64,000 bases of DNA from Polymyxa betae (GCA_003693705.1 RBZT01000267.1:62001-126000), one strand, 5' to 3'. Shown: positions 36,383-48,943, numbered from the stretch's first letter. Notes: generated by a model from the letters alone, not told the origin. Numbers and translations are program-made.

Positions 36383-37311
36383 ATGCTAAAATTGGCGTTT
36401 ATTGCTGGCTTTGCGCTTCTCATTGTTCGCCAAGCCACCGCAAGAGCAATCTCGTATGGCGACGACTGTGAAACGGTATGCGTCCTCACCCGCAGCAATT
36501 TGGCTGATTGCTTAATTGTAAACAATAGGCAAATCCTCCAAGCCTAATGGTTGAACCTCAGGAAGAACAGTGTTCGTCAACGTCGTTCCAGCCATCCGGA
36601 GGCAAATACATCGAAGTTGCAGTTATCACAGCTCCCTCGGGACCAAGTCCCATGGTCCCAGAGTCGTCTTCTTTTTCTGATCCAGCAATCGTTCCTGTGA
36701 CAAATTCATTCGATGACAATAGCGGCTTCGTTGGCGACCCGAAAAGCTCTACATCGGATATCAGCGTCGAGGTTATCGTCGACGATTCACATGAACTGTT
36801 CTTCAACGGAAGAGGCCAGGGCTGGAAGAAATCCGGCTACCAGACTAAAGTCACTTACAATTTCCAAGGTGTGAAATCAGGAGATGTCATTGGCATTAGT
36901 GGCAAAGACCTTCGTGGTTATGCTGGTATGCTGGTGCAGATCAATTTCTTATCTGGACCATATGCTGGCACCAAACATGTCACCAAACAAGGTTGGATCT
37001 GTAGCAGACACAAACCGCAAGACGACTCCTGGATGAAGAGCGATTTCACTAACGCCGGCAAATACAACTGGCGACGACGATTCCTGAATGCTGTTGGCCA
37101 TGGTGGGCGTGACAGCTGGCCTTGGGAAGGTCTCGGTGCTATCCAGACGTACGACCAATCCGCCGAATGGTTCTGGGTTGCCCACAACTTCCTTGTTGAT
37201 AAGGCCTGGTGTCGGTATGAGTTCGACTTTAGCCAGCCCCAGGGCGACAGGAAAGGTGAAAGCAAAAAACGCAACAAGAACGACGATAACGACGACGACG
37301 TCGATGAGTGA
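36383..37311 (+). CDS. secreted protein of unknown family
   Basis: Two exons (36383-36475, 36529-37311; 53-nt intron) give 291 residues. The first exon encodes a signal peptide (MLKLAFIAGFALLIVRQATA). A Ser/Pro-rich spacer follows (about residues 30-100), then a folded domain of about 150 residues rich in aromatic and Gly positions (ELFFNGRGQGWKKSGY, VTYNFQGVKSGDVIGISGK, WICSRHKPQDDSWMKSDF, AEWFWVAHNFLVDKAWCRYE). The pattern of strands with buried tryptophans suggests a beta-sandwich, possibly carbohydrate-binding. The tail is highly charged: a basic GESKKRNKN then an acid run. Two cysteines could form one disulfide. No homologue recognised by name. Confidence 0.7.
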
Positions 37312-37644
37312 GGCTCTATGTGATTCCGCTACATAATCTCAATACACAAAGCAATTTTGCTCTGATAGTGCACAGTAACTTTTGTATCATATCATGTAGT
37401 GATTCTGCCAGTGAGGTTGGAGTTAGACATGGCTATAGGCAGTCTAGCTAGGGTTTCACGACACATGGGCTTTATATAGCACGCCCCAGCAAAGGGAAAC
37501 GTAATCATTAGAAGTGCCTGTTGATGGTCACAGGATGTCATTTGATGACCCTCTCATTGACTATCATAATTTTTAAATATCCTATCTCATGATCAGGTCT
37601 CCATGATCGTCGCTGTCCGAATCGATTGCGTTCGCCCATAGTTC
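37312..37644. other. intergenic region
   Basis: About 330 bp between two plus-strand genes. A minus-strand frame overlapping the first channel exon is a shadow of that exon. Nothing else seen. Confidence 0.5.
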
Positions 37645-40600
37645 ATGACATCGCCGGCTAAGTATGTCTCTAACAGCGTTGTCGATCCCGATGCCGGAAC
37701 CGCGGTCGTTCATATCAACGATGATGAGACGAAATCCGAACAGGTACGATTGCCCTGTCTTGAGCACGGTGCAGACTTTGAGAGATTTGTTCGCAGAATG
37801 CCGCATTCGATGCAATATCAATACAGTTGGCAACTGATCATGCTAACAAAGTCCACCCGAGAGCTAAGATAAACGGCAAGCTCGTCCCATTCCCAATCTG
37901 GTCATTTGAAGATTTTGGACAATTTGGAAAGGGAATCTTGCTGTAGTGCGTTAAGTCTTTGACATCTATTTACACACTTTTGACTGAACCACATAGTTTC
38001 ACATTGCTGAAGAAGTTGACGCTGGTCTTTGTTGTTATGCTAATTCTTGCTCTACCTCAATTAGGGTTTAGTATCTATGTAAGGTTTTCCGCGAGTAACA
38101 GGATCCATTTTTACTCTCGTTTGAAAGTTTAGCCATGGGGAATACAAATCGATTCGTCTGGAGCAATTCATGCTTTCTTCTTTTGCTGTTGGTACTTGCT
38201 GTGGCACTTATTCTTTCGTTGAAACCTGATCTGGCCATGAAGGAAACACAAGCGCTATCACAATTCCTTTCGTGGATAAAAACATCGCTAAAGAGACCAT
38301 CGGAGCATGGGTTGCGACTATGGATCTCATCGCAATTCTGTTTTTTACATTCTTTATTCGTAGCATACGAATAACCCTCGAGAAAGTTAGTCCTGTTTAA
38401 ATACGCGAATCTACTTTTCTGGTAGATTGCCATGGCTTCGGTCAATCCTTGACGTCTATTTAGGAAGCCGAAATTACGGATCAGCTCGAAATTACAGCCT
38501 CAGATTATACCGTTCGTGTGCAAAATATTCCGAAAGACTTGACGAGTCGGAACGAGCTTTTGGATTTCTTTCAAGTACGACCTGAATCATTATGCCTTGC
38601 GAAATGGTGATAGATATACTAGGAAAAATGGGGCAAGGTCGTTGACGTAGTTATCTCCTTTAACGACTGTGATCTCGTCCAGCTCTACCTAGAACGTGGT
38701 CATCTCAAGCATCAGGAGATGAAAACAGCGAGATCGAAGAAGTCCCAGGAACAGATTACTGGGGAGATTTCCCGGATATCGGAGCGCATTGCAAAAGTTG
38801 ATACCAAGATCGAGGCATTTCAAGTAACAATTCTTCGTCTCGATTTCGCGATGCACGGATTTAGTCAGGGTGCGATTTAGGCAAAATTTCGACGCGTTGC
38901 TGTTGATGCTTTCGTTTTGTTCAATTCACAAGCTTCGCGCGACGCGTGTTTGCTCAAATATCCCAATACCTGGTAAAGCTATGAAACATCTCTAACAGTT
39001 AATAATGCACCATACCAGTATTTCTCGCACATTGATGCCAAAGCCACTTCAGTTTCGACACCATAGAATAATTGTGACAAAGGCGCCAGGTATCAGGCGT
39101 CTTAAATGCTGTCTTATTTCTACTGACTGTAATTTTAGAGCCATCCAATATTTTATTTGACAACCTCAAATATTCTTCTTTTTCAATTCGAATAAGGCGA
39201 TCAATCACCTTTATGGCAACATTAGCTCTCATGTCTGTGTCGGTTATAACAATCTATAAGGCGAGAAAATGCTTTGTCGAGGATGCAACATTTAACGAAT
39301 TGTTAGGCATCAGAAACGCAACGTCGCATCGTTCAGGCCAATGACGTGATTAAATGCTCAGTTACGCTGACACCATCTCGAGCGCAAGCTGTAATTTTAG
39401 GCGTATAATCCCAAAAACCCATCAAATGCATCCTAGGTCTCAGGCGTCGGCGTCGCTTGCTACTGTTACTCTTTAAGTGATGACGAGCTCCAAGCCCAAC
39501 GCGATATATGTAGTCAATGGGCTGAAGACCGATCGATGGGCAACGTATTACCTTGGTACATTGCTTGCGAAATGGCTCACACTTCGCTGGTCTTCAGGTG
39601 ATATCAATTTTGATCGCTTTAGTGATCGCTTCGGTAAACGCGATTTTAAAATCAAGCATAATACAAATGGTATCATTCGAGAAGCATACCACTCTTTCTG
39701 CACAAGAACGAGCGATAACAGTAAAACTGATGGTCGGGCTAGTTGTTAACACAGGTGATGGCTGTGCAAGAACTTTTCAATAATTTGACAGTTTCATAGG
39801 AGTCATTATTTTATTGGTTAATGGCGACTTATCAGTAATTGGTCTTGGGTCGTTATTTCATGGTGCATATAACGACTTTACGCGGCAATGGTACAGCGAT
39901 GTTGGAGTGTCTATTTTGTTCACAATGATAGTCAACGTTATTTATCCTCATATTATACCTGTTCTGACCATACCTGCGCGTCGCCTTTACATCAATTTCT
40001 TTCAATCACGTGTTAGTACTCAAAAGGTAACCATGTCGGAATTCTCATTATGAAATCTTATGACACTGAACCAGGATTTGAATGACCTGTATTCAGGTCC
40101 AAGCTTTGCTATCTCTGATCGGTATGCGACTCTCCTGAATACAGTTTTCATCTCGCTGTTATTCTCTCCTGGAATTCCTGCGTTATTAGCAACTGCTGCT
40201 TTAACGTTTGGGTTTATATTCCTGTTTGACAAGGTTAGAAGAATGTCGGTTAATTAGAGCCCCATTATCAATTCCGGTACAGATTGCACTGTTAAGATTG
40301 TACCGCGTTCCTCCAATGTTTGATGAGTCTTTGGCAATATACTCTGTAAATATCATCAGATATGCAATCTTATTTCATACCGGTAAATCAGTTGAATCGT
40401 TTCTAAGTTACACTAAGTTCGCTTTTAGGCATGGCTGTCTGGTTTTATTCGAATTCCGATAACCTGCCTTCGTATAACATTTTATCAGCAGATAGCACTG
40501 GTTCGGCGTCTTTCGATGTAGGATGCTGATGTTGTACAGCAATTATCCATTGACATGTCTCCTAGTTTCTTGGATTCAATCTGGGATATATTTTGAAACG

Positions 40601-41496
40601 AATTCGCGTTGCTAATTCGTTTTCAATCCTTATCGTCTTTCTGTTTCAACTGGGACAAATTGTAGTGTTGATCTTAGTGTAGTTGTAAAACTAATCGTTT
40701 GGCAGTTTATTTTCGAATTTCTTGCGACAATTCCGTGCTGCCGTAGACGTTCAAACCGTGTGTCGCCAGTCCAAAGAGCTGCTGACGACAATGTTGACTA
40801 TTTAGTTGCACTGCGAACTGGAATTAAATTGGAATCGTATAACCTTAGAAGTAATTGACGAGATCGTTCTGAATTGTAATTAGTTATCACATGCACGAGC
40901 AACCTTTGTATATGGATGCGTATATGAGAACAGCCTCTTTAAAACAGTTGCATCCAATTGAAGATCTCTCTGGTAAGCATTCATCAAACAATTTATAAAC
41001 AGATTCTTAATTGTTTAGTGGAGCTATCACAAGCCAAGCTGGGTAAAGCTGGAAGAAGAAAGAAGAAGAGGTTGCCAATTTTGTAGTGCAGTATCACCAA
41101 TTGAATCGAAATAGGGAAAAGTCTATTTTCACAACAACCCAGCAAGGAGAAAGCGGAAGGACGACTAAGGCTTCAGAACAGCAGGAAAAAACAGAGACTG
41201 AAAGCTCTAAAGATGGCGGGAAAGGGCTTAAACGGCAAACCACTGCAGACTTTCTAGATGAGAAGGGCATGATAACGGTGCGTAAGAAAGGTTTTGATAA
41301 ATTTGGCTAACAACTACCTATGCTATTCAGGTACAATGTCCTTCTTGTGCCAAAATAAGTAATATAATATGGATCATCAACAACGGCAAAGCATCGCAAA
41401 GATACACCTGTCCGGTAGTAAAGTTTGAAAGATTCAGGTTTTATCATTAACCATAATCATCAGTACTGCGGCACTATCTTCGCCGTTGCATCTTAA
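37645..41496 (+). CDS. CSC1/OSCA/TMEM63-like membrane channel with C-terminal zinc ribbon
   Basis: Many short exons chain in phase from ATG 37645 to TAA 41494-41496. Features in order: a cytosolic N-terminus ending WSFEDFGQFGKGILL; membrane segment LTLVFVVMLILALP; a second one, VATMDLIAILFFTFFI; the cytosolic RRM-like domain TVRVQNIPKDLTSRNEL with a helical hairpin insert; the family motif APEPSNILFDNL; and then a series of membrane helices (FMATLALMSVSVITIY, VISILIALVIASVNAIL, WYSDVGVSILFTMIVNVIYP, ISLLFSPGIPALLATAAL). Next come the LRLYRVPPMFDESLA motif, two more helices and a basic/acidic tail. OSCA/TMEM63 proteins are mechanosensitive or osmosensitive calcium-permeable channels; that role is inferred. 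The last exons (after about 41040) encode CPSC...CPYCGTIFAVAS, a zinc ribbon (introns 41273-41331 and about 50 nt before 41464). Exact exon ends were worked out for most, not all. Confidence 0.72.
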
Positions 41497-42094
41497 GAAA
41501 GAACATGGCAAAGCGAACAGATCACTTTCTATACCGGACAGACAAAAGCATGGATTTTTTTAATGATTAGGGCGACTCTACTATATGATGAACGGAGTTC
41601 TTCCGGGTCCGGATTGCCTGATGTGTGATGGGTTCCCGCGCGGAATTAATCACTACGTATCTGCTTTTTTCTCATTCTGTCTATTGATCCATCTGTGTGA
41701 TCTTAGGTCGTTGCTGGCTCAGAATGCAGCCTCGTGGTAAACCATTAGGTGGGTAAACCCAATTGTGATAAGACATTATGATGAGCACTTTCTCTTTTGG
41801 TATTTCATCGAACTGATAATTCTGGATGACAAACCGCATGTTCTGATCAAATTCTGTTACTCTTATTTCTTTGATGATTTGCTGCCAGCACTGACTAACT
41901 TCACTCTTATAGGTTGCAATGTGTTAAGCTATTTCTGTTGGCATTTTTGGGCATAATAAAATTGCATGAATCCTCACTCTTTGAAATCTTAATAAATTAT
42001 ATTTGATAACAATTTGGAACTGTTTCCTTGCCATGCAGCAATCTAATCGCTTGCTAAATAGAAACGCTTTATGTAAATTCTCCATAAAGAAATG
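41497..42094. other. intergenic, tail-to-tail
   Basis: About 600 bp between the channel 3' end and the HECT gene 3' end. AT-rich; a 63-codon frame at 41765-41956 has no supporting composition. No gene called. Confidence 0.5.
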
Positions 42095-45000
42095 TTACAT
42101 TAATCCGAATCCTTCTGAATTTTGAATGGCTGTTGAAAGCCTCTCCTGAAGTTTTTCTAACGTAGAATAATCAGGTAGTAATAGGTGATTGAAGCACGTA
42201 TGTGATGTTGGTAACCTATCCGAATCTGATCCTACACATGATCGTCATCATATTGCCAAGTAGATAACAGAACAATGATACCGTTTCGAGCAATGACAAA
42301 AGGAACCTTCAAACTCCCCAGGCCATTAATCGGAACTCGGTCGCTTCCCGTACAAAATTGCAAAAACTTCCTTTTCTCTTCATCAGCCATTTGATGAACA
42401 ACTTTCCAGAAGTTTTTAATGGCGGGGCTATCCTTGGTGTAGTTCTCGTATCTAGTATCAGAGTGAGAACTTTGAAAGGGATATTGGTCATATAATGTCC
42501 AACCTAGCAGCACCTTCAAGTGCATGGAAATCAAGTACTGGCGAGCCACATATGGATAGATCTAATTCTTCTGCCCTGAATATCCGAAGGAAATGGCCAC
42601 CACATACTAATTCGAACCTGAAGACAAAAAACCACATCAGAATCAAAAGGCATGCAGATGCAAACGAACCCATTCTGAAAGGCTTTGAACTGCGATTCGA
42701 TGCTCTTGTTGAAAGTATAGTCAACAAAGAGCTCAACATATTCTTGACGATTGGCACTCGTCAATGCGATATTACTACCCCCTGGACAAAGCTCCACAAT
42801 CTTCGTTTCGCCAAAGAAGTTATATTCAATGGAGAATGTTCTTGCGAACACACCTTCCACGTCACCTACGCATAGAGTTTAATGCAACCCCAAAGACAAA
42901 AGTGCAGGTTATGGACACCGGAAATCCAAAAAAAAGGGAAAATGTGAACACACCATCGAATTCTAGCAGTTGAACAAGACCCTTGTAAAGCGATGGACCG
43001 AATGCTTTGAGATCTTGAAATTTCAGCTGCTTGCCCAGCAACTTTTTGTACACTGCGATTGGGAAACGGATATCAAGAATGACGCTGTTATAAATTGCTA
43101 AGCCCAACATGATACCTAGACAAAGATATTAGATAGAAAAATGGCAGCAGTTCTGCAAGCAAGACCGATGAGTTCGAATTCCAGTTCAGACTCCAGAGAA
43201 TCTTTGTTGAACCAGAAGAACTCGAATTCCTCATCGACAATGAACATTCCTACATATTGTGCTAAGAGAACGCGTCGTAATAATAGACAAGCAGCTAACC
43301 ATAAGCTGGGTTAAACAGTTGCCGCATCAGCAGCTGAAAGAACTCTTTTTGAATACCACCTTCATCAACCCCATCTTCTCCGATAAATTTGACTTTAAGG
43401 GGTTTCTTGAAGTCATCACTGTTTTTTCCTTGCAACTGCATCAACGTATCTGCGATGATACTATCTCTGCGCACCTGAGCCAAAGTATCAAAGAAAAATC
43501 ACAGTAATAACGATTTAAATACCTGTAGGACCAAATAGGGGGATGATCCGGCAACGGATTGTTGAAAAATAACCCGCATTAGAGCCTAAAAAAGCGAATT
43601 CAGAATTTTTCAACAGGCTTTCGGGCAATAAAACGACCTCATCATAATGGTCCCTCATCTGCATTCTTGCATCTAGTTGAAGCATATTGGATTTTGTAGC
43701 AGCGTCCAAAATATAGGGGTATCGAGCGAAAACAAACGCGTTTGGTTGCGACATAAAAAACAGTTGGTAATCTTGGCGAAGGTCGAGCTCTATGGAAATG
43801 GTTACAACCAGAATCGTATGCACCAAGTCATTAAAACCTGAGTTAATCAACTCGTTGTAAAATTCGGTATAATCCAGCGGCTGATCGAGCCTCTCATTCG
43901 CATCATACAAGACGCCCAGAAACCGAACAGCAGGAGCGACCTCAGTTTTATTGGGCCCAGACATCCTAAATCGCTCTGTTTAATATCGAAGTAAATACAA
44001 ATAATAACAATGGCACCATCTAACAGAAACATAAGTCTGGATAATGTTCACAACATGGCCGATATTATCAGCATCAGTATCAGCGAACCAGTTCACCAAT
44101 TGCTCACGATCGGGAGCGTCGACAGAAATGAGTCCAGCGAACAGCTGACGTAATACTGCAAAAACAAACGGTTAATCGCGAAACGTAGCAGGGTGCAGAA
44201 ACTTGATATTCACTTTGATGAGACATTGGATCGAGGAATAATTTGCTCTAAATTCATCACAGCCTTAGGTCACATAAGCCTTCGCGACCAATCACGTCTT
44301 AACTACCTGAAGCAGAAGATACGACGCTAAGATCGCCTTGTCTTTGACACTGGAAGACAGTTCCACATGGATGCGTTCAACAGCAGGAACGAGGCACTCG
44401 AATAGCTTCTCGGAAACGTTCGGATCTTCTACGATCGCATCGAACATCGCTCGGGCTTCTTCGTACGATTTATGGGAGCCGAAATAGTTGCATATCGATA
44501 CGGCATCGATGAAGACCTACAGCAGCAAACTGAAAAAAATGCAATTTTTTTAGTACAGTGTCGATACCAGTCGCATTCGTTTAACAATTACATCGACATC
44601 GCCAGTCGACATGAGCGAAATTAAACCTGTGCTCGATTGGGAACAAATCCAAGATAGCCTTACGAAATTAGTATAACCTGTTGGATCCCGTTCATCTGGG
44701 ACGACATTCGATTTCAGAATTTTTTGATTGTGGACTACACATAACGGAGCATCTTCTTGCACAAGTTCAATTGCTCGTTTCAGAACATCCTTTTTCGATA
44801 GTTGAACGAACTCTGAGCAGGTTTCTGTCAACGTCGCGAACTGATGAAGACGAGATGACACTTGCCTGAGCTGCTGGCACAGTTCGGATTTTGACATTCT
44901 TGGTTGCCACAGCCGACGCTCAAGATGACATGATATCTAGATGCATTCAATCGAACCTGAAATCACAGACGAAATGGCAGCCCCATTACTTCAAAATTCT

Positions 45001-45096
45001 CTGTTTCAATGCGTCTGGAGTGAAACTACAAGAACACCACTCCGTCAGCCGAATACAGCAACAGTCAACAACGGCTTACCTGGATGGATGCGCCAT
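42095..45096 (-). CDS. HECT-type ubiquitin ligase with N-terminal AZUL zinc domain (UBE3A-like)
   Basis: Starts at ATG 45096 (MAHPSRR). The AZUL domain is near residues 20-55, with a [15 protein letters not shown] cysteine cluster, the unique zinc domain of UBE3A. The body has helical ARM-like segments. The HECT domain is split over several exons: [32 protein letters not shown]; a [20 protein letters not shown] block; and the catalytic motif [16 protein letters not shown], whose Cys codon is 42194-42196. The protein ends FGLM at 42095. It transfers ubiquitin from E2 to substrate via that cysteine. The AZUL exon is best joined across a GC-AG intron (AG|GCAAGT, 41 nt). Not every exon boundary in 43.9-44.6 kb was resolved. 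Confidence 0.85.
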
Positions 45097-46429
45097 CAGC
45101 TTACAAACAGACAGCAGAACGGCGCCGGTTCTAGATGCCGCTCAGTAGCGACGACGACGACGACCACCAGCAATGGGCGCTTGATGTAAAGAAATGAGAG
45201 AAATAATGCGGAGATGTGAGAGAGAGAAAGAGAGAAAGAAGGATGATGTGATGAGTAAGTAACGGGAACTTCGAGATGATAGGGAGTGGTCAGTTCTGAT
45301 ACAGATGATGTAAGATAGATGATAGAGCAACAAGGAGGATGGACGTGATCGCAATGATCGGCGCTGGTGGCGGTCTCGGCAAGGGTCGAAGCCGGGCACT
45401 ACTGTCAAGGTCGGTTCAGGATCTCAGTACGCCGACCTGCGAGATTCTTTCTAACAATGGGTTTGTGCCTGGTCTGGCGCTTGGCATTGATATTTCGTCT
45501 CCAGCCTATATTTAGAATCTATGTTTTCAAACAAATGTGGCCTGCTCAATGGCGTCCGGTTCGACCGATTCTCACAAGGTTCATTTCATCATTGAACGTA
45601 GTTTCGACTTCTGTGTTCGTTCGAAATTCAAATGGCAGGCACGCCTGCTTGCATAAAACCAGCTAATTTTCCCGGGTGATAATATGCCCCATTTTTCCAA
45701 AATCTGCAAAAACCCCAAAATAGCAAATCCAATTATCACCCCACAAACCCAACAAATACCCGACTTAAATAGAGAACTTTTGAAACCGTTTTGAGTTTGA
45801 GTTTGAGCCCTTGACTGGATGCTGACCCTCTACAGTCTGAGCAAGAATCGTGCTGGGTCCCTCAAAGAACAACTTCTTTACCGTTGATTTGCATGTGGGA
45901 ATAATGGCCCGGTTGCGAACTCTCAGTGATACTGAAGCATTGAGTTTGATGATCCTCACTCAACGCGCAACCAAATTCAACATCAAAAGGTTTTTTGGGC
46001 ATCGAAACTCTTACTCTTGTGTGCGATCGTGTATGCCGCCCAAGCCGACTTTTCACAGCATCTAACAAAATCGGTCGATCGGTCTCAGCTTGCTCACGAA
46101 TCATCAGTGCAACGCGATAGATCAGATGCCCCGACATCAAGATATTGCTTATGTAATGTCAAGCTGATCGAAAAATACATCCACAATTACTGTTCAGCCA
46201 TTCATTTCATTCAAAAAGAGCGCTTTCATTGACGGAACCAAGCAATCTCTGTCGATCTAATGAACGTTACTGGGTGTTATAATGGAAACTGATTTGAAAG
46301 GGAACAAGTACCTAAGTTCATCGATATCTTCTAAATTATCGATTATTGGAATGAACGAGAGGATGACACGTCTCGATCACAAAATAGGTGGCGAACGAAT
46401 CCGAATCCTACAATTAATCATTTTCTTCC
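45097..46429. other. gene-poor region
   Basis: About 1.3 kb lacking a convincing gene. It holds a purine-rich GA tract (about 45220-45242) just upstream of the HECT gene, possibly part of its promoter. There is a plus frame from 45340 to about 45510 with a Gly-rich start (MDVIAMIGAGGGLGKG) and a 35-residue frame at 45548. I could not link these into a gene. The flank of the decayed transposase begins on the right side. Confidence 0.4.
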
Positions 46430-46871
46430 TGTTTTCGAATGTGCACGCATAGTTATCTATGCGTTTGGGATGTGGATAAGAACTGGAAGCCAAATGTAAA
46501 AGTGCAGTTACGCCCAGCGATTATCGGACAAGTAAGGGAGTTTAGATCCGTAAAAAAAGGCGTGCAACCGCGGCATCAGAGGCTCAGAGCTCCATATGCT
46601 GCAGCTCAAACGAATTCGATCAGTTCATGGTGATGTTGTAGTCGAAAAACAGATTGCGGAATTCATTAATCATTGGATGGAGAAGGAACCTGAATTCGTT
46701 AATTACTTCGTCGCAAACTATGCGAATTGAAAGAAGCACAGGGCAGTTTGTTACAAGGATTCGTGGATTCCTGATACAACAGCCCATGCGGAAGCATCCC
46801 ATAATTTACTAAGAAAAATATACTCAACTAAGCGAAATCGCTACATGACAACTCTGCTTGAAAAAAATTGA
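46430..46871 (+). pseudogene. Mutator-like (MULE) transposase remnant
   Basis: Several blocks typical of MULE transposases appear in order on the plus strand but in broken frames. First is CVWDVDKNWKPNVK (about 46455-46500), like the family LCxWHVDKxWxRNL but with the conserved His replaced by Asp. Then, in a second frame, VEKQIAEFINHWMEKEPEF (46635-46690). Last, after an in-frame TGA at about 46726-46728, comes CYKDSWIPDTTAHAEASHNL and RNRYMTTLLEKN, matching the NTNxHxExxHxxLK end block. One frameshift and one stop show loss of function. The N-terminal catalytic part was not found. Terminal inverted repeats are not visible to me. A transposon fossil, well supported by the block order. Confidence 0.6.
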
Positions 46872-47394
46872 TGCAAAGGCGAACCAGAATGGCCCTAAAC
46901 CAGCCAATCACGATCTATCACTATGTGAACTCAATACTCCCTTTAGAAAGGCTAAAATGAGAGAAGAGAATAGAAAGGATTGTTCTGTTCCAACATGAAT
47001 GATGGATGCAGCCTTACAATTGAAAACGTCGTTTCAATTCAGATTCGGTTCTCACGAATCTGACAAATACGATCCGGTTGAGGTAAGTCGATGATTTCCA
47101 TCTCGTATGAGGATTGTATTCTATTCGATGCCAACAGGATCTTCAAACGATCCTTAAACCTAACCTTGAATCTAGATAGGAAGTGGATTCATTCAGGAAG
47201 TGGATTCATTCAGGTTTGATGGAGCGAACGAATTACAGCTGCTCCTGTCAATACTAAGAAATACTTCTTTCAAGTTGGAGAAAATTTCCAAATTCTAATA
47301 AAGTGGAAATATTTCCTACTCTGTATAGTGAAGAAAGCGGACGCGGTGCCCTCCATCATCATTGTCGCTATAATGTCGTTATAAGACACATCTA
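46872..47394. other. intergenic region with a 17-bp tandem duplication
   Basis: About 520 bp upstream of an unknown gene. It contains a perfect two-copy tandem repeat at 47178-47211. Otherwise no frame or feature seen. Confidence 0.5.
47178..47211. repeat. 17-bp direct tandem repeat, two copies
   Basis: The unit aggaagtggattcattc occurs twice back to back at 47178-47194 and 47195-47211, followed by the first three bases of a third copy. Likely replication slippage. Confidence 0.8.
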
Positions 47395-48549
47395 ATGTCG
47401 TCGCGTCGCAATCAGCTGCAGGCGGCGGCTACAAAAGCCAGCTCGGCACTGAAGCCCAATCCCCAGACGACGTCGAAGCCATCGTCGTCTGCTCGGCGCC
47501 ATATCATCCTGGTGCTGGTCGACGTCCCGGATAAGTCCAGCTTGTTTGCGAACCTGGCCCGGCTCCTTCGTGTAATCGAACCTATCTTTAATGAAATTTT
47601 GTTGAGTTGGATTTCGGTTCAGGTTCGATGCCTGGTTGGTGTCGGTAATTGTTGGTATCCTTCCGATCGAATCAAGCTGGATGACGCTCCGAATACGCTG
47701 GAAGCTGCTTCGAAATCAATTTCGGCATTGCTTGAGAAGGTAAAGCGCCCGCATCGTTGAGGTCAGAATCGAGCTAATTCGGTTCGTCTTTATTGTCAGA
47801 TGGATAAACCATGTTCGGTCGATATTGTTCTATTGATTGGAAAGGAAGAAATCCCCGCTCCAGAGGATGTTATCGATCTATTTAGCATTCTTGATTCTGC
47901 ATTAAATCAGGTCCATATTAACGATTAATTCGTCTATGGGCTTGTGCTTATTTCAATGCAGACAATGTATCATGCGCTTCTTCGTATAATCTGCCTTGAG
48001 CATACTCGATTGAACGATTGGGACATGCTTTTAGGCGCCTCGGTCATGTAGTGACATTCGGCTCACAACGATCTGATTATTTACTCTTTGTCTCAGACGG
48101 GTATCGACACTCGATGAACTCAATCCAAACTGTTTCGACGACAAGGCCGTTGTATTTCGAGGAAGCCTGATATTACCAGGCAATCGGGTCATCCCCGGGG
48201 TTGTACTGTCTCTCCGAGACGATTGCAACCTTGCTGATGCCAAGAAATGTTTTGGCGGTTCACAGCAGATTAAGGTAAGATGGGTTCTTGAGAATCCCCT
48301 CAAAGCCTCTTAGCTGTTCTGGTGCAGGTCTTAGCTCGAGTTCGACTCGATTCCGTTCCTGTGATTCTGTTTCGGAAATCATTTCGTGGAGAGATGCATT
48401 GGAATGCATCACAAAGTGTCGGGCATCGAATGCTGTCGTACTGGTCCCGAGGGCTTGGCATCATGTATGAACGATGTGATTTGGGGCGAAATATGTCACT
48501 GAGTTTTGGTACAGGCATGACGATCATGGCGTCTTCATTCAAGCTATAG
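47395..48549 (+). CDS. unidentified multi-exon protein
   Basis: Starts MSSRRNQLQAAATKASSAL at ATG 47395, with a basic, Ala/Ser-rich N-terminus. Then RHIILVLVDVPDKSSLFANL and, after a 53-nt intron, VRCLVGVGNCWY, DDAPNTLEAASKSISALLEK, and, after another intron, VDIVLLIGKEEIPAPEDVIDLF. The alternation of hydrophobic strands and helices is like a Rossmann or von Willebrand A fold. The C-terminal part (VIPGVVLSLRDDCNLADAKK, then VLARVRLDSVPVILFR...GTGMTIMASSFKL, ending at 48549) is beta-rich. The joins between about 47960 and 48120 could not be fixed. I do not recognise the family. Confidence 0.5.
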
Positions 48550-48943
48550 GGGGTCCGGCCATATTGCTGTATTGTTCGAACCAGCGATTGTACTATAGAA
48601 CAATTATCTCCATCGAAGAGGAATCGAAGATGGTGGCTGTAAAACAGGCTCTATCACATTGTGACAGATATGCTTGTAGTAACCGTCTTATATAATCCCT
48701 GTTCATTAATCCCGTTTTAATTTATTTGCTAATATACTCGATTATTGCTCGTAATCGCTTTCAAACGCGCCGCTTCTGAGTTTCATGCGATTTCCTGAAC
48801 AATCTTGAAATATTCCGTAGAGACCCTATCTCACGAATCGTGGCCGATCATTATCAACTCTCGAAGCAGACCGTCACCAAACTGCTCGACGACCAACCAC
48901 AATCCTGAGCCGATCGGTGTCTGCTTCTCTTCAGGGTAGCACG
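48550..48943. other. intergenic region, nothing identified
   Basis: About 390 bp between two plus-strand genes; 3' end of the unknown gene and promoter of the RING-LON gene presumably. No feature seen. Confidence 0.5.

Noticed and set aside
41765-41956. Plus-strand frame with hydrophobic residues
   Set aside because: Lies in AT-rich intergenic DNA, no splice context or recognisable domain.
43259-43507. Plus-strand frames across the HECT gene
   Set aside because: They are antisense to clear HECT-domain coding sequence.
45142-45408. Minus-strand frame of Ser/Leu/Arg-rich composition
   Set aside because: Produced by the GA-rich tract and neighbouring simple sequence.
45862-46140. Minus-strand 92-codon frame
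   Set aside because: No domain, no clear splice partners; both strands are equally open here, so coding cannot be decided.
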